Positions 45,079 to 56,499 of a DNA stretch of 64,000 nucleotides are shown here, piece by piece. The notes beneath the pieces were generated by a model that was not told the DNA's origin, ran no database searches, and saw only the letters and a program-made list of their open reading frames with translations. Within the stretch, counting starts at the first letter, position 1; every line of letters starts with the position of its first letter. The DNA comes from Methylobacterium durans (lineage in GTDB: Bacteria > Pseudomonadota > Alphaproteobacteria > Rhizobiales > Beijerinckiaceae): contig NZ_CP029550.1 of the NCBI RefSeq assembly GCF_003173715.1, positions 1,178,001 to 1,242,000 of the forward strand, given 5' to 3'. The position numbers and the translations under genes were made by a program.

Positions 45079-46374
45079 TCAACAATGCCAATCCGAGTGA
45101 TGCGCAAACTGCAGAAAGTCGTGATGTCCGGTGTGATGGCCCGAATGCCCGACGTCTTCGCTGGCTCCCGACGAGTCGAAGGCGCTCGTCCGGGCCGTAT
45201 CCGCATCTTTCCCGTCATGGCCGGAGGCGTGCCAGTGGTGGTGGCGCCCCCCACCGCTGCCTTGGAAGTGAAATGAATCATTGCCCATCCACCCGGTGGA
45301 GATGTCGGGCTGGGCATTGCCCCGCGACGCCTCGGATGTCGGTTCGGGCGCCGTCGCAGTAGGCGCATCCGTCGGGTTCGTGGGTGCCGTCCCGGCCGGG
45401 TTCAGCGGCGGCTGCGCCCCTCCTTCCGGTAGGGCGACGGGCGGGGGCGTTTCGGAAGTCGCGCTGCCGTTCTCCGCCGCTTGTGCCGGCTCGGATGCGC
45501 TCGGGGACGACGTGCCCGTGCTCTCGGTGGGCTGGGCCGACGACGGCGGCGCGGGCGGGACGGATGTGCTGTCCGCCGGTTGCACGGGTTCAGAGGGCGC
45601 TGGTGTCGACGCACCCGTGTCTGCGGCCGGGTCCTGGCCAGCACTGGCGGAGGCGGGAGCAGCAATGTCGAGGGCGACGTTCTGGGCGGCGATCGTCACG
45701 TGGTGACTGCCCGCAGGTGCGCCCGCACCGGAGAAGGTCACGTCATACTCGCCGGCAGCCAGCGCGAGCTGGTAGCCGCCTGCATCCATCGTGGTCGTCG
45801 AGGCCACATGACCAGCCGCGTCCGTTGCCGTGACCGTGACGCCTGCAAGCCCCTCCCCAGGATCGTAGAACGCATTGCCGTTCGCGTCGGAGAAGGCTGC
45901 GCCGGTCACATAGACGTTCGATCCGCTATGCCCGAAATCCTCGGTGACCAGAACACCATCCCATCCCTGAAACTGTCCCTCCTGAACACTGATGCCGGCC
46001 TCACTGAATCCAGCATTGAGGATATTGGCGCGATGTCCCTCGCTGTTCATGAGATTCTGGTGGAGCGTGAGCGTATCATCGCTGATGCCGGCGGCTCCGG
46101 ATATAGACTTCCAGGCGATGTTCTCGCCGTCTGACCAAGCGCCACTGAGATTGTAGCCCGCAGCCTGGACCCGGGCGGTCAGGTCTGGCTCATTGGAAAC
46201 CACGTGTGCGAACTCGTTCGTCGCGAACATCGACGTGTTATGGCCATCCGCAGCGACGCCCAGAGCTGTGCTGAAGGCGAGCGGCTGTGCGCCGGTCTTC
46301 GCCCGCTCACTGTTCACCAACTGAAGCAAGTACTGTTCGTCTGCCGTCGGCTCGACCAAGGGGTTCGCTGCCAC
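45079..46374 (-). CDS. CAP-domain protein with Ser/Pro-rich and His-rich tail
   Basis: 431 aa, GTG 46374 with GGAGG eight bases upstream. CAP domain 10-145 (YLLQLVNSERAKTGAQPLAF, EFAHVVSNEP, NLMNSEGHRANILNAGF), then an SdrD-B/carboxypeptidase-regulatory-like beta domain (145-235; DANGNAFYDPGEGLAGVTVT), 120 residues of Pro/Ser/Thr/Glu repeats, and a His-rich end (GGRHHHWHASGHDGK, GHHTGHHDFLQFAHH). No signal peptide, no RTX repeats. Likely exported with its neighbour; the His tail may bind metal. Confidence 0.8.
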   Translation of the reverse strand: MAANPLVEPTADEQYLLQLVNSERAKTGAQPLAFSTALGVAADGHNTSMFATNEFAHVVSNEPDLTARVQAAGYNLSGAWSDGENIAWKSISGAAGISDDTLTLHQNLMNSEGHRANILNAGFSEAGISVQEGQFQGWDGVLVTEDFGHSGSNVYVTGAAFSDANGNAFYDPGEGLAGVTVTATDAAGHVASTTTMDAGGYQLALAAGEYDVTFSGAGAPAGSHHVTIAAQNVALDIAAPASASAGQDPAADTGASTPAPSEPVQPADSTSVPPAPPSSAQPTESTGTSSPSASEPAQAAENGSATSETPPPVALPEGGAQPPLNPAGTAPTNPTDAPTATAPEPTSEASRGNAQPDISTGWMGNDSFHFQGSGGGRHHHWHASGHDGKDADTARTSAFDSSGASEDVGHSGHHTGHHDFLQFAHHSDWHC

Positions 46375-46752
46375 CCAGCTATCCTCCGCTTATTAAAAAT
46401 GTTTGCGACGAAGGTTAACATCGCAGACAGCGTGGCCATATTGTGTCATCAGCTTGGCAATTGAGCGGCAGACAGTCAGATGGGCGGATTAGTACAAACT
46501 CATACATTTATGCAAGGCATGATTTCCAACAAAAGGACTACGGTCTTGCGAGATTATATTCGCAACCGTGTTCTCTGTTATTTGGATTTACTTGAAATCT
46601 TCGCTACACTTCGCCACTCGCCCCCTTGACGCTGCGCCAGCGACGCGAGGGCGCGCGAGGGCGCCATTCGCCTGCAGATTAAAGACCGATGGCAATATGC
46701 GCCTAGAGCCGGGGGATCCTTCGATCAGCGCCGTGCAGCGTCCTCTGCCGCC
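46375..46752. other. non-coding gap
   Basis: 378 bases; AT-rich between 46380 and 46620, fitting a promoter for the CAP gene. No gene or clear terminator seen. Confidence 0.4.
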
Positions 46753-47952
46753 TCAGCGCCGCGCCATGCCCAGGCTCGTCTGTCTGGCGCGGCGCCATTT
46801 CAGGTAGGCTTGGTAGACCTGCTCCTTGTCGGCGGCGACGTCCTGCGGCTGCTCGCTCAGGAAACGCTCGATCTCGGCCTGGGGCGCCCCCTCGTCGCGG
46901 TGTGCGTCGAGCCAGTCCTGGGCCGGGCGGAACCGCGTCCAGCCGACCACCGAGGCCGCGAGGTTGACCTCCCGCCATTTCGGGTGGCGCTGCGGGGCCA
47001 GGAACTTGTCGAACTGGCCGAAGAACGCTGCCACGAAGCGCTCGAGTTTCCGGTAGCGCTCCGAACCCTTCGAGTGGTTGTAGACGCCCAGGATCGTTCC
47101 GACCGCCAGCGTCTCCACGGGCCGTCCGCCGTCGACTAGCTTCGGGTAGTCGGCGCCGGTCAGCGTCGCGGGCACGTAGGCCTCGCTCAGCGTGTCGAGG
47201 TAGGGGATCGTCACGAGGTGGAATCGGTCGCCCGGCTCGAAGCCCGCCAGCACCGAGACGGGCTTCGCCGCCACCGAGACCACCGCCTCGACCTCGCCCT
47301 TGCGCAGCATCTCGAGGGCGGTCGGCTGGTCGACGTTGAGCGCCTCGACCTCGATCCCGAGCCCGCGGAACATGGCCCGGCCGCTGTAATCTGTGCCGCT
47401 GCCCTTGACGTCGAAGGTCACGCGCTTGCCGGCCAGCTGGCGCACGTCGTCGATGCCCTTCGGGGCGATCACGTGGAGCTCGTCGTTGAAGAGCTTGGCG
47501 ATATAGTGGATGCGCTGATCGACGTCCCTGAGGCGCTTGTCCTGGCGGAGCTGGTCAAGGGTGTCGGTCCGCACGAAGCCGAGATCGACCCCCTTCAAGA
47601 AGCGCAGGTCGTAGGCGTTCTCGCCCGCGCCCTTGCCGAGGATCGGCAGAACGCGGATCTTGTCGCCGTCGTTGAGCACGAAGGCGATGTCGGCACCGAT
47701 GCGGAAGTAGGTGCCGCCAGGCGTGCCGGTGATGACCGAGACCGTGTTGGCGTTCATGGTCTCGCTGAGCATCGCCTCGGTGGTCACCTCTGACCGCATC
47801 TCCGTCTTGGCCTCGCGCGGCTCGGGCAGCTTCACCTTGGCCTCGCGCGGCTCAGGCGGCTTCGCGCCGGCTTCCCGGGCGAGGCAGCCCGGCGCGGCGA
47901 GGAGGAAGAGGGCCCCGAAGAGGGCGGACAGTGTGGTGCGCCTCGGCGTCAT
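46753..47952 (-). CDS. TAXI-family solute-binding lipoprotein
   Basis: 399 aa. Signal with lipobox (LLAAPGC, Cys about residue 23), a linker with two copies of PEPREAK, then the TAXI fold (VSVITGTPGGTYFRIGADIA, DLGFVRTDTLDQLR, VTFDVKGSGTDYSGRAMF). TAXI proteins normally deliver substrate to TRAP transporters, but no TRAP membrane subunit is nearby. Followed by an exported Sel1-like gene on the same strand (26 bases upstream), probably one operon. Confidence 0.82.
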   Translation of the reverse strand: MTPRRTTLSALFGALFLLAAPGCLAREAGAKPPEPREAKVKLPEPREAKTEMRSEVTTEAMLSETMNANTVSVITGTPGGTYFRIGADIAFVLNDGDKIRVLPILGKGAGENAYDLRFLKGVDLGFVRTDTLDQLRQDKRLRDVDQRIHYIAKLFNDELHVIAPKGIDDVRQLAGKRVTFDVKGSGTDYSGRAMFRGLGIEVEALNVDQPTALEMLRKGEVEAVVSVAAKPVSVLAGFEPGDRFHLVTIPYLDTLSEAYVPATLTGADYPKLVDGGRPVETLAVGTILGVYNHSKGSERYRKLERFVAAFFGQFDKFLAPQRHPKWREVNLAASVVGWTRFRPAQDWLDAHRDEGAPQAEIERFLSEQPQDVAADKEQVYQAYLKWRRARQTSLGMARR

Positions 47953-47978
47953 CGGCGTGCTCCGTTGCGATCTCAGAC

Positions 47979-49013
47979 TCAGCGCATCGCCTCCGCGAGG
48001 CTCTTCGGGTCGCCGAGGCCCTCGCGGGCAGCTCGGGCGTAGAGGGCGCGGGCCCGTTCCGGATCCGCCTGGAGCCCCTGGACCTTCCAGGCGCGCAGCA
48101 TCCTCGGGTCGCAGGTCTGGGCGAGCAGGAAGGCGGCGCGCGGCTCGCCGCGGTCCATCGCCCGCTCCAGAACGAGGCGCGCGCCGCTGATGTCGCCGAG
48201 CTGGATCAGCCGCTCCGCGCGCTCGACCAGCGCCTGCGGGCTCGGCTCGGAAGGGGAAGCGGCTTTGGCAGCGGTGGGCGGCATGGCGGGAGAGGGAGGC
48301 TTGGCGGTGCCCGGCGCTGGCCCCACGGGCGGCGGACCTGCGGTATCCGGATGCGTCGCGGGTGCGGGCGGCTTCATCTCGGCGAGCCGCGCCTCCAGCG
48401 GCGCGATCGCCGGGAGTTGAGGAACATAGACCTGCGAGGCCGTCTCCTTGAGGTTCGCCGTTACGACCGGGGCCGATGCGCCGACGTCCGGCCGAAGGGC
48501 CGCTTGGCCGCTCGGCTGCGCGATCGGAACGGGCGCCTCGCGGGGCTGGACGTTGAGGGTGAAGGTCGAGCGCGCCAGCCGCAGGGGCTCGCCATTCTCC
48601 GCCCGCGACAGGGCGGCAACCGCCAGGGTGAAAGTCCCGATCTGCTGCGGCAGCAGGGTGATCGACAGTTCCGGTAGGTTCCAGTCCGTGACCTCGACGA
48701 TGGACTTCTCCTCCTGGGCCGTGATGGCGTGGAGGGAATCCGCGAGGCGCGCGCCCTTCGGCAGACCGAGCAGGTAGGTGCTGGGGTTGGACCGGTCGGG
48801 CAGGCGCCGCACCTCGATCGCGAGCGGGATCGGTGCGCCGGGCTCCCCGATGACGTCGCGCGAGAGAACGAGGGTCTGCGTCGCCGATCCGGGCCGGACA
48901 TCCTCGCTCCCGTCCGCGGCCGGTGCCGCGGATGCCGCGGCGGCCCAGCCGGCGACGAGCAGAGCGAGGGCGGCGGGGGCGCGGCGGTACCCGGAACGAG
49001 GAGCGCTCGACAT
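47979..49013 (-). CDS. exported protein with Sel1-like C-terminus
   Basis: 344 aa; ATG 49013 has GGGAGGG seven bases upstream, the longer frame to 49199 does not. Signal peptide (ALALLVAGWAAAASAAPAAD), a beta-rich domain of about 150 residues (IPLAIEVRRLPDRSNPSTYL, LSITLLPQQIGTFTLAVAAL), a Pro-rich linker and TPR/Sel1-like helices (RAERLIQLGDISGARLVLER, ARALYARAAREGLGDPKSLA). Probably periplasmic and operonic with the TAXI lipoprotein. Partner-binding role by inference. Confidence 0.65.
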   Translation of the reverse strand: MSSAPRSGYRRAPAALALLVAGWAAAASAAPAADGSEDVRPGSATQTLVLSRDVIGEPGAPIPLAIEVRRLPDRSNPSTYLLGLPKGARLADSLHAITAQEEKSIVEVTDWNLPELSITLLPQQIGTFTLAVAALSRAENGEPLRLARSTFTLNVQPREAPVPIAQPSGQAALRPDVGASAPVVTANLKETASQVYVPQLPAIAPLEARLAEMKPPAPATHPDTAGPPPVGPAPGTAKPPSPAMPPTAAKAASPSEPSPQALVERAERLIQLGDISGARLVLERAMDRGEPRAAFLLAQTCDPRMLRAWKVQGLQADPERARALYARAAREGLGDPKSLAEAMR

Positions 49014-49363
49014 TGGCATCCCTCCCGATCGTCGCCTCGCGCGACGCGGCCCGCCGGAGCGCGTGCCCTGAGGGCCGCGCGTGTCAGTGTTGAGATCGAG
49101 GCTTGAAATATTGCGGCGGGCCGAAGTCCCGCTCCTCAGTCGCGACGTTGCATCGCGAGCCGCTTTGCGGAGTGTCGTGCTCGCCAAGCATCGATCCACT
49201 GTCGTCGAGAGGCGCCGACTTCGAGGGGATGGGCATTAACAAATGCAACGTCTACCACCTTATAGGGTGGTTCCGTGCACGCCCCCGTTCTCGCGCGTCG
49301 TTTAGCGGCGCGAGGCGCGGCAAATCCTGATCTGCGCAGACGAGCCCGGCGCCGGATCGCGCT
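49014..49363. other. non-coding gap
   Basis: 350 bases with no credible gene; contains the promoter of the exported Sel1-like/TAXI pair. Confidence 0.4.
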
Positions 49364-50203
49364 TCAGGCGCTCTTGCGGATCGGCAGGCGGGACGCGCCC
49401 GCCCGGTGGGGCAGGCCGAATTCAGTCAAGGCGCGCACCTCCACCGGCTCGTCCTTGCGCGCGATCACAATGCTGTGGTCGGGAACCGCGATCCACTCGT
49501 CATGCTTGCGGTCGACCGGCTCCGAGGCGATGACGACGCCATCCTCGGACTGGCGGTAGTAGAGGCTGTTCGCCGCGTCGTTCGCAGCGTAGCGAAACGC
49601 GTAGAGATCGCGCCCGTCGGCCAGTGCCGCCGTGAAGCGGAAGGGCTGCGCGCCGTCATTGTCGTCAACGCGCTCGGTCAGCACTCGCAAGGTCTCGATG
49701 GTGGCGGTGATCGGGTCGCGGCGCTCACCCTGGCCGACCAGGCCCGCCCCGGCGATCGCCAGGAAGATGGCCTCGGAATCGGTTGTGCCGCTGCGGGACG
49801 GGTAGAGGTCGTCCGGGATCAGCGCCTCGATGGGGCGCCGCAGGCGGGCCCAGTCGCCGATATAGCCGTTGTGCATGAACAGCCAGGGCCCGCAGGCGAA
49901 GGGATGGCAGTTCGGCCGCGTGATCGGCGTTCCCGTCGCGGCGCGCACATGCGCGAAGAACAGGTGGGAATGGAGATGCCGGCACAGGTAGCGCAGGTTG
50001 TCGTCGGACCAGGCGGGCTGGACCTCGCGGTAGCGCCCCGGCTCCGGGTGCTCGCCGTACCAGCCGAGGCCGAACCCGTCGCCGTTGAGGCTCACGGTCG
50101 ATTCGAGAGCCTGGATGCTCTGCGATACGAGGGAGTGGGCCGGCTCGGTCACGTAGTGCTCGAGCGCGATCGTGCGGCCACGATAGGCGATCCAGCGGCA
50201 CAT
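49364..50203 (-). CDS. class II glutamine amidotransferase
   Basis: 279 aa from ATG 50203, giving the required MCRW start with nucleophile Cys2. Typical GATase class II motifs: GDGFGLGWYG, FFAHVRAATGTPI, NCHPFACGPWLFMHNGYIGD, TTDSEAIFLAIAG. The domain hydrolyses glutamine to supply ammonia; stand-alone members (YafJ/EgtC-like) act on varied acceptors. Located 145 bases from an asparagine-synthase-type gene on the same strand. Acceptor not known. Confidence 0.85.
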   Translation of the reverse strand: MCRWIAYRGRTIALEHYVTEPAHSLVSQSIQALESTVSLNGDGFGLGWYGEHPEPGRYREVQPAWSDDNLRYLCRHLHSHLFFAHVRAATGTPITRPNCHPFACGPWLFMHNGYIGDWARLRRPIEALIPDDLYPSRSGTTDSEAIFLAIAGAGLVGQGERRDPITATIETLRVLTERVDDNDGAQPFRFTAALADGRDLYAFRYAANDAANSLYYRQSEDGVVIASEPVDRKHDEWIAVPDHSIVIARKDEPVEVRALTEFGLPHRAGASRLPIRKSA

Positions 50204-50348
50204 GATGGGTTCCTTCCCGCGTGATTCCTCGGCTTCAGCCAATCCCGGACGATCATGGAGAAACGACGTCACCTTGAGCGCGTCGCCGCGTAGCTTGACC
50301 TCGATCCGCTGCCCGAGGCGGCCTCTGCGCGACCACGGAATCGGAGGT

Positions 50349-52118
50349 TCAGACACCATGCGTCTGCAGCCAGGATTCCAGCAGGGCAACCTGCCAGAGC
50401 TTCGAGTTGCCCTTCGGCGTCAACGCCCCGTCCGGATCGGCGAGGAGGCGGTCGACGTAGGCGCGGTTGAACAGGCCGCGGTCTCGGGCCGCAGGCCGAT
50501 CGAGGACATCGCGCACGAAATCGAGGAAGGGCCCGCGCAGGTGCTTGAGGGCCGGAACGGGGAAATAGCCCTTCGGCCGGTCGATCACCGCTTCAGGCAC
50601 CACCGCGCGGGCCGCCTCCTTCAGGATGTACTTGCCCTCGCCCCGCACCTTCAGATCGGCCGGGATGCGGGCAGCGAGCTCCACAAGCTCGTGATCGAGG
50701 AACGGCACCCGCGCCTCGAGCCCGTGGGCCATCGTCATGTTGTCGACGCGCTTCACCGGATCGTCGACCAGCATGATCTGCTGGTCGAGTTGCAGCGTCT
50801 TGTCGATCGCACTCCGGCTCGCCGACCCGGCGAAGAAATGCGCGATGAATTCGCGGCTGTAGTCGCCGTTCAGGAAATCGGGAGCGAGCGCCTCTCGCAT
50901 CTCCGCGTGGTCGCGGTCGAAATAGGCGCAGGCGTAATCGCCGACCGGATCCCGCGAGCCCATCAGCTTCGGATACCAGTGATAGCCGCCGAAGACTTCG
51001 TCCGCGCCCTGGCCGCTCTGGATGACCTTCACGTGCTTGGCGACCGCCTGCGACAGCAGCCAGAAGGCCACCGCGTCGTGGCTCATCTGCGGCTCGGCCA
51101 TCGCCGCGATGGCGGAGGGCAGCGCGTCGAGGGTGCGCGAGCCGTCGATGACGAGCTTGGTGTGCTCGGTGTCGAATTCCCGTACGATGATGTCGGAATA
51201 CTTGAACTCGTCACCCTCGACGCCGTTCACCGCGTCGAAGCCGATCGAGAAGGTCTTCAGGCCCGACTGGCCCCGTCGCGCCAGAAGCGCCACGATGACA
51301 GAGCTGTCGAGCCCGCCCGACAGCAGCACGCCGGTCGGCACGTCGGCCACCTGCCGGCGCTCGACGGCGGTGCCGAGGGCATCGAGCACGGCCTCGCGCC
51401 ACTCGGCCTCGGTCATGACGCGATCCTCGTCCCGCGCGCCGACGGTGAGGGTCCAGTAGGTCTCCTCTCTGCGCGAGCCGTCGGATTCGAGCGTGAGGAG
51501 GGTCGCGGGTGCGAGCTTGCGCACGCCCCTGATGATCGTGAGCGGCGCCGGCACGCCCGCGTGCCAGCTCATGTAGTGGTGGAGTGCGGCCGGATCGATC
51601 GCGGTGTCGACGTCGCCGGCCGCGAGCAGCGCCGGCAGCGTCGAGGCGAACCGGAAGCGTCCCTTCGCCTCGCTGTAGTAGAGCGGCTTGATGCCGAGAC
51701 GGTCGCGGGCGAGGGTGACGCGGCCGCTGTCGCGCTCGAGGATCGCGAAGGCGAACATGCCGAGGAAGCGCTCGACGCAGCGCGGCCCCCAGGCGTGAAA
51801 AGCCTTAAGGACGACCTCGGTGTCGCTCATGGAGAAGAACCGGTAGCCCCTGGCCTCGAGCTCCCCGCGCAGGGCGCGGTAATTGTAGATGCAGCCGTTG
51901 AAGACGAGGGAGAGTCCGAGTTCCGGGTCCTGCATCGGCTGCTGCGCGGCGCTGCTGAGGCCGATGATCTTCAGGCGCCTGTGGCCGAACACGACCCTGT
52001 CGTGGCCGAGGATGCCGCCGCCGTCCGGCCCCCGCGGCGCCAGCGTGTCCACCATGCGCTTGACAGCGGCCGGGTCCGCCGGGCCGTCGAAGCTGATCTC
52101 ACCGCAGAGCCCGCACAT
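50349..52118 (-). CDS. asparagine-synthase-type amidotransferase, probably N-acetylglutaminylglutamine amidotransferase
   Basis: 589 aa from ATG 52118 (MCGLCGEISFDGPAD; Cys2 nucleophile). Glutaminase domain 1-190 (RGPDGGG, VFNGCIYNYRALR), synthetase domain with PP-loop SGGLDSS near 285, and SGQGADEVFGGYHWYPKL. Length and these sequences (EGDEFKYSDIIVREF, EPQMSHDAVAFWLLS) match the family that makes the dipeptide osmolyte NAGGN. The usual partners, an ATP-grasp synthetase and a peptidase-like protein, are not in this window, so plain asparagine synthase remains possible. Confidence 0.75.
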   Translation of the reverse strand: MCGLCGEISFDGPADPAAVKRMVDTLAPRGPDGGGILGHDRVVFGHRRLKIIGLSSAAQQPMQDPELGLSLVFNGCIYNYRALRGELEARGYRFFSMSDTEVVLKAFHAWGPRCVERFLGMFAFAILERDSGRVTLARDRLGIKPLYYSEAKGRFRFASTLPALLAAGDVDTAIDPAALHHYMSWHAGVPAPLTIIRGVRKLAPATLLTLESDGSRREETYWTLTVGARDEDRVMTEAEWREAVLDALGTAVERRQVADVPTGVLLSGGLDSSVIVALLARRGQSGLKTFSIGFDAVNGVEGDEFKYSDIIVREFDTEHTKLVIDGSRTLDALPSAIAAMAEPQMSHDAVAFWLLSQAVAKHVKVIQSGQGADEVFGGYHWYPKLMGSRDPVGDYACAYFDRDHAEMREALAPDFLNGDYSREFIAHFFAGSASRSAIDKTLQLDQQIMLVDDPVKRVDNMTMAHGLEARVPFLDHELVELAARIPADLKVRGEGKYILKEAARAVVPEAVIDRPKGYFPVPALKHLRGPFLDFVRDVLDRPAARDRGLFNRAYVDRLLADPDGALTPKGNSKLWQVALLESWLQTHGV

Positions 52119-52402
52119 CCGCTGCTCGCCCTCCCCTCCAGGTCGACGCCGGACAGCCCCGGCGCGGCGGAGCGGCATCGTACTCCGCGCAGGGCGCAAC
52201 GCGCCGGCGCTTCGCCCGGTTCGCTCGCCGGGGAGAACGAAGCGATTTCCGAGCCACGGCGCAGATCAGGTCAGCGCGCCACGCCGTTTCCCGGGCTGCG
52301 TCGGCGGAGAGCGGGACGCAGGGCTCGAAGGCGATTGGCGAGCGCCTGAGCCCAACCGTTGCCCGAGCTATGCAAGACGGGACTGGGGGTCGCGGCTTCG
52401 CG

Positions 52403-54154
52403 CTAAGCCCGGCCGCGCCGACCGGCCGCGACGACACGGCTCAGCACATGGGACAGCTGCTCGACCGAGTAGGGCTTGTGCAGCAACTCGAAGCCGTGCG
52501 TGCCCTCCTTCGCCAGAACGTGGCTGTAGCCGCTCGTCAGGACGATGGGCATGCCGGGGCGCCGCTGCCGAATCTCGTTCGCGAGATCGACCCCGTCGCG
52601 GCCAGGCATCACCACGTCTGAGAACACGACGTCGAACCGGAAGGGAATTCTCTCCAGTTCCACCAGCGCAGCCTCGGCATCGCGGACCCAAACGGTCGAG
52701 TAGCCGAGTTCCTCCAGGGTCTGGGTCGCGAAGCGCCCGACCTCCGGGTTGTCCTCGACGACGAGCACGCAGGTCCCCTGCCCGTCGACAGGCACCTCGC
52801 TGCTGTCTCCGGATTTCGGCGCCGCGATCGGCGTCTCGGCCCGCGGCAAGTAGAGCGTGAAGGTCGTGCCGCGACCGAGCTCGCTGCGCACCAGGACCTC
52901 GCCGCCCGATTGCTTGGCGAAGCCGAAGACCTGGCTGAGCCCGAGCCCGGTGCCCTGGCCGACGCCCTTCGTGGTGAAGAAGGGTTCGAAGATCCGGTCG
53001 AGGATCGCCGGCGGGATGCCGGTGCCGGTGTCGCTCACGGACACGGCGACAAAGGGCCCCGGTACGGCCGCCTGTCCGCGAGCGGCCGGGATCGCGTCCG
53101 GCGCTTCGACCGTGATCGTCAGCTCGCCCTCGCCGTCCATGGCGTCGCGGGCGTTGACGGCGATGTTAACGAGCGCGGTGTCGAACTGGCTCGGATCGGC
53201 ATGAACGCAGCAGGTCCGGTCCGGAAGCCGCGTCACGACATGCACGCGCGCACCGGTCAGCGTGCCGACCATGTCGCCGATCGCCGCCACGCTGGCGCAG
53301 GCGTCGAAGGTCTCGGGCTTGAGGGCTTGGCGTCGGGCGAAGGCGAGCAATTGTCCCGTCAGTTTCGCGGCGCGGTCGACGGTGTCGGAGATCGCCAGCA
53401 CGTAGCGGCTTCGCCGATCCTCGGCGAGATCGCGTCGCTTCAGAAGATCGGTCGACGACTTGATGACGGTGAGAAGGTTGTTGAAGTCGTGGGCGACGCC
53501 GCCGGTGAGCTGACCGACGGCCTCGAGCTTCTGCGATTGTCGGAACGCCTCCTCGATCCGCTCGCGCTCCGAGATCTCGGCCGTCAGGCGTGCATTCGCC
53601 TCGGCGAGTTCGAGCAGGCGGCTGCGCTCCTCGGAGAGATCGGTGAGGACTCCGCAGAGGAGTGGCTCCTCGCCCTCCCGCTCCAACCGGTTGATCGAGA
53701 GGTAGACAGGGCGCGGCTCGCCGGCCTCGCCGCGCAGCGCGATCTCGCCGCGGACCGGAGCCCTCAGGGCCCCGTCGAGGAGCGCGGTAAGGCTGGATTC
53801 ATGTCCCGGCTGGAGGAAGTCGCGCAGAGAGCGACCGATCAGCTTCTCCTGGCGCACGCCGAGGATCGCCGCGAGGCGCCGGTTGCAGTAGAGGAGTGTG
53901 GCCTCGGGGCTGAGGGTGAAGGCGCCTTCCTGGATCTGCTCGATGAGCACCCGGTAAGGCTGGTCGGCGTTCTCCAAGGTGTAGACGAGCCGCTCGCCGT
54001 TCGGACCCTCGACGACAACCGCATCGAAATCGCCCCGACGGATCGCCGCCAGGGTGTCCTCGCTCTCCTCCAAGCGTGATTCCAGCTCGCTGATGCGGGC
54101 GCGATAGGCCGCGGGCGTGAGGTCGGAGTGCGTCGTCGGGGCGTCAGCTGTCAT
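52403..54154 (-). CDS. PAS hybrid histidine kinase (Kai-operon output kinase)
   Basis: 583 aa, soluble. N-terminal coiled coil, PAS (about 65-175), HisKA with H222 (GQLTGGVAHDFNNLL), HATPase (NARDAMDGEGELTI, FFTTKGVGQGTGLGLSQVFG) and C-terminal REC with D513 (FSDVVMPG) and Lys in LLHKPYS. Its ATG (54154) overlaps the stop of the second kaiB gene by 11 bases, so it is last in the kaiC-kaiB-kaiB operon and is the natural output of that module. The MHYT kinase at 29-32.7 kb shares its kinase core. Confidence 0.93.
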   Translation of the reverse strand: MTADAPTTHSDLTPAAYRARISELESRLEESEDTLAAIRRGDFDAVVVEGPNGERLVYTLENADQPYRVLIEQIQEGAFTLSPEATLLYCNRRLAAILGVRQEKLIGRSLRDFLQPGHESSLTALLDGALRAPVRGEIALRGEAGEPRPVYLSINRLEREGEEPLLCGVLTDLSEERSRLLELAEANARLTAEISERERIEEAFRQSQKLEAVGQLTGGVAHDFNNLLTVIKSSTDLLKRRDLAEDRRSRYVLAISDTVDRAAKLTGQLLAFARRQALKPETFDACASVAAIGDMVGTLTGARVHVVTRLPDRTCCVHADPSQFDTALVNIAVNARDAMDGEGELTITVEAPDAIPAARGQAAVPGPFVAVSVSDTGTGIPPAILDRIFEPFFTTKGVGQGTGLGLSQVFGFAKQSGGEVLVRSELGRGTTFTLYLPRAETPIAAPKSGDSSEVPVDGQGTCVLVVEDNPEVGRFATQTLEELGYSTVWVRDAEAALVELERIPFRFDVVFSDVVMPGRDGVDLANEIRQRRPGMPIVLTSGYSHVLAKEGTHGFELLHKPYSVEQLSHVLSRVVAAGRRGRA

Positions 54155-54473
54155 CGAGATCCTTCGTCTCGGCGGGATGCAGGCCGAGACCCTGGAGGAT
54201 GCGCCGCTCGTCCGAGAGGTCGCCCGTGATGCGGCGCACCGGCGGCGGCTGAAGCTTCACGAGGGTCGGGGCCGCGAGGATGCTGTCCGCATCGGCAAGC
54301 GCCTGCTGCTGGTAAATGTCGATGATCTCGAGATCGTAGCCGTCCGCGAGGTGGGCGTCGCAGACCCTCCGCACGGTCTCGATCGTGCGGCGGGAGCGCG
54401 GCGAGGTGCCCGCGATGAAGAGGCGCAGGACGGGGCGGCCCGCCTCGTCCGCGGTCGTGACGCTCGCGCTCAA
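54144..54473 (-). CDS. kaiB: KaiB paralogue 2
   Basis: 109 aa from TTG 54473, which overlaps the stop of the preceding kaiB (TTGA). Thioredoxin-like KaiB fold: [40 protein letters not shown] and [20 protein letters not shown]. KaiB binds KaiC rings to time their phosphorylation cycle. More divergent than its neighbour, so it may have a separate partner. Confidence 0.88.
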   Translation of the reverse strand: MSASVTTADEAGRPVLRLFIAGTSPRSRRTIETVRRVCDAHLADGYDLEIIDIYQQQALADADSILAAPTLVKLQPPPVRRITGDLSDERRILQGLGLHPAETKDLDDS

Positions 54474-54807
54474 GGCTCGTCGTCCCTCGGGCGGATATCG
54501 AGCCCGACCAGCACCTTCTCGGTGTTCGAGAGGTCGCCGATGATTCGCTTCAGTGGTGAGGGCAGACGGCGCACCAGGGTCGGGATCGCGAGGATCTGGT
54601 CGCCGGCGGCGAGCTGGGGGTTCTTCATCAGGTCGATGACCTCGATGTCGTAGCGTCCCGCGAGGTGCTCCTCGCAGAAGCGTTTCAGGTTCGCCATCGC
54701 GGCGAGCGACTTGGCGGTCTGCCCGGCGACGTAGAGGCGCAGGTGATAGAGACCGGGATCGAGATCCGGCTCGGTCACAGGCTCAGGCGGTTCGGGTGTC
54801 GCGTCGC

Positions 54808-54811
<4 letters not shown>
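54470..54811 (-). CDS. kaiB: KaiB paralogue 1
   Basis: 113 aa, ATG 54811 overlapping the kaiC stop (ATGA). Very close to cyanobacterial Kai[61 protein letters not shown] and VLVGLDIRP. Translationally coupled to kaiC, so stoichiometric synthesis is likely. Confidence 0.93.

Positions 54812-56499
<1,688 letters not shown>

Noticed and set aside
50202..52349. Very long open frame on the plus strand
   Set aside because: It lies opposite the amidotransferase genes, has an Arg/Glu/Val/His-rich antisense-type composition and no domain; an artefact of high GC.
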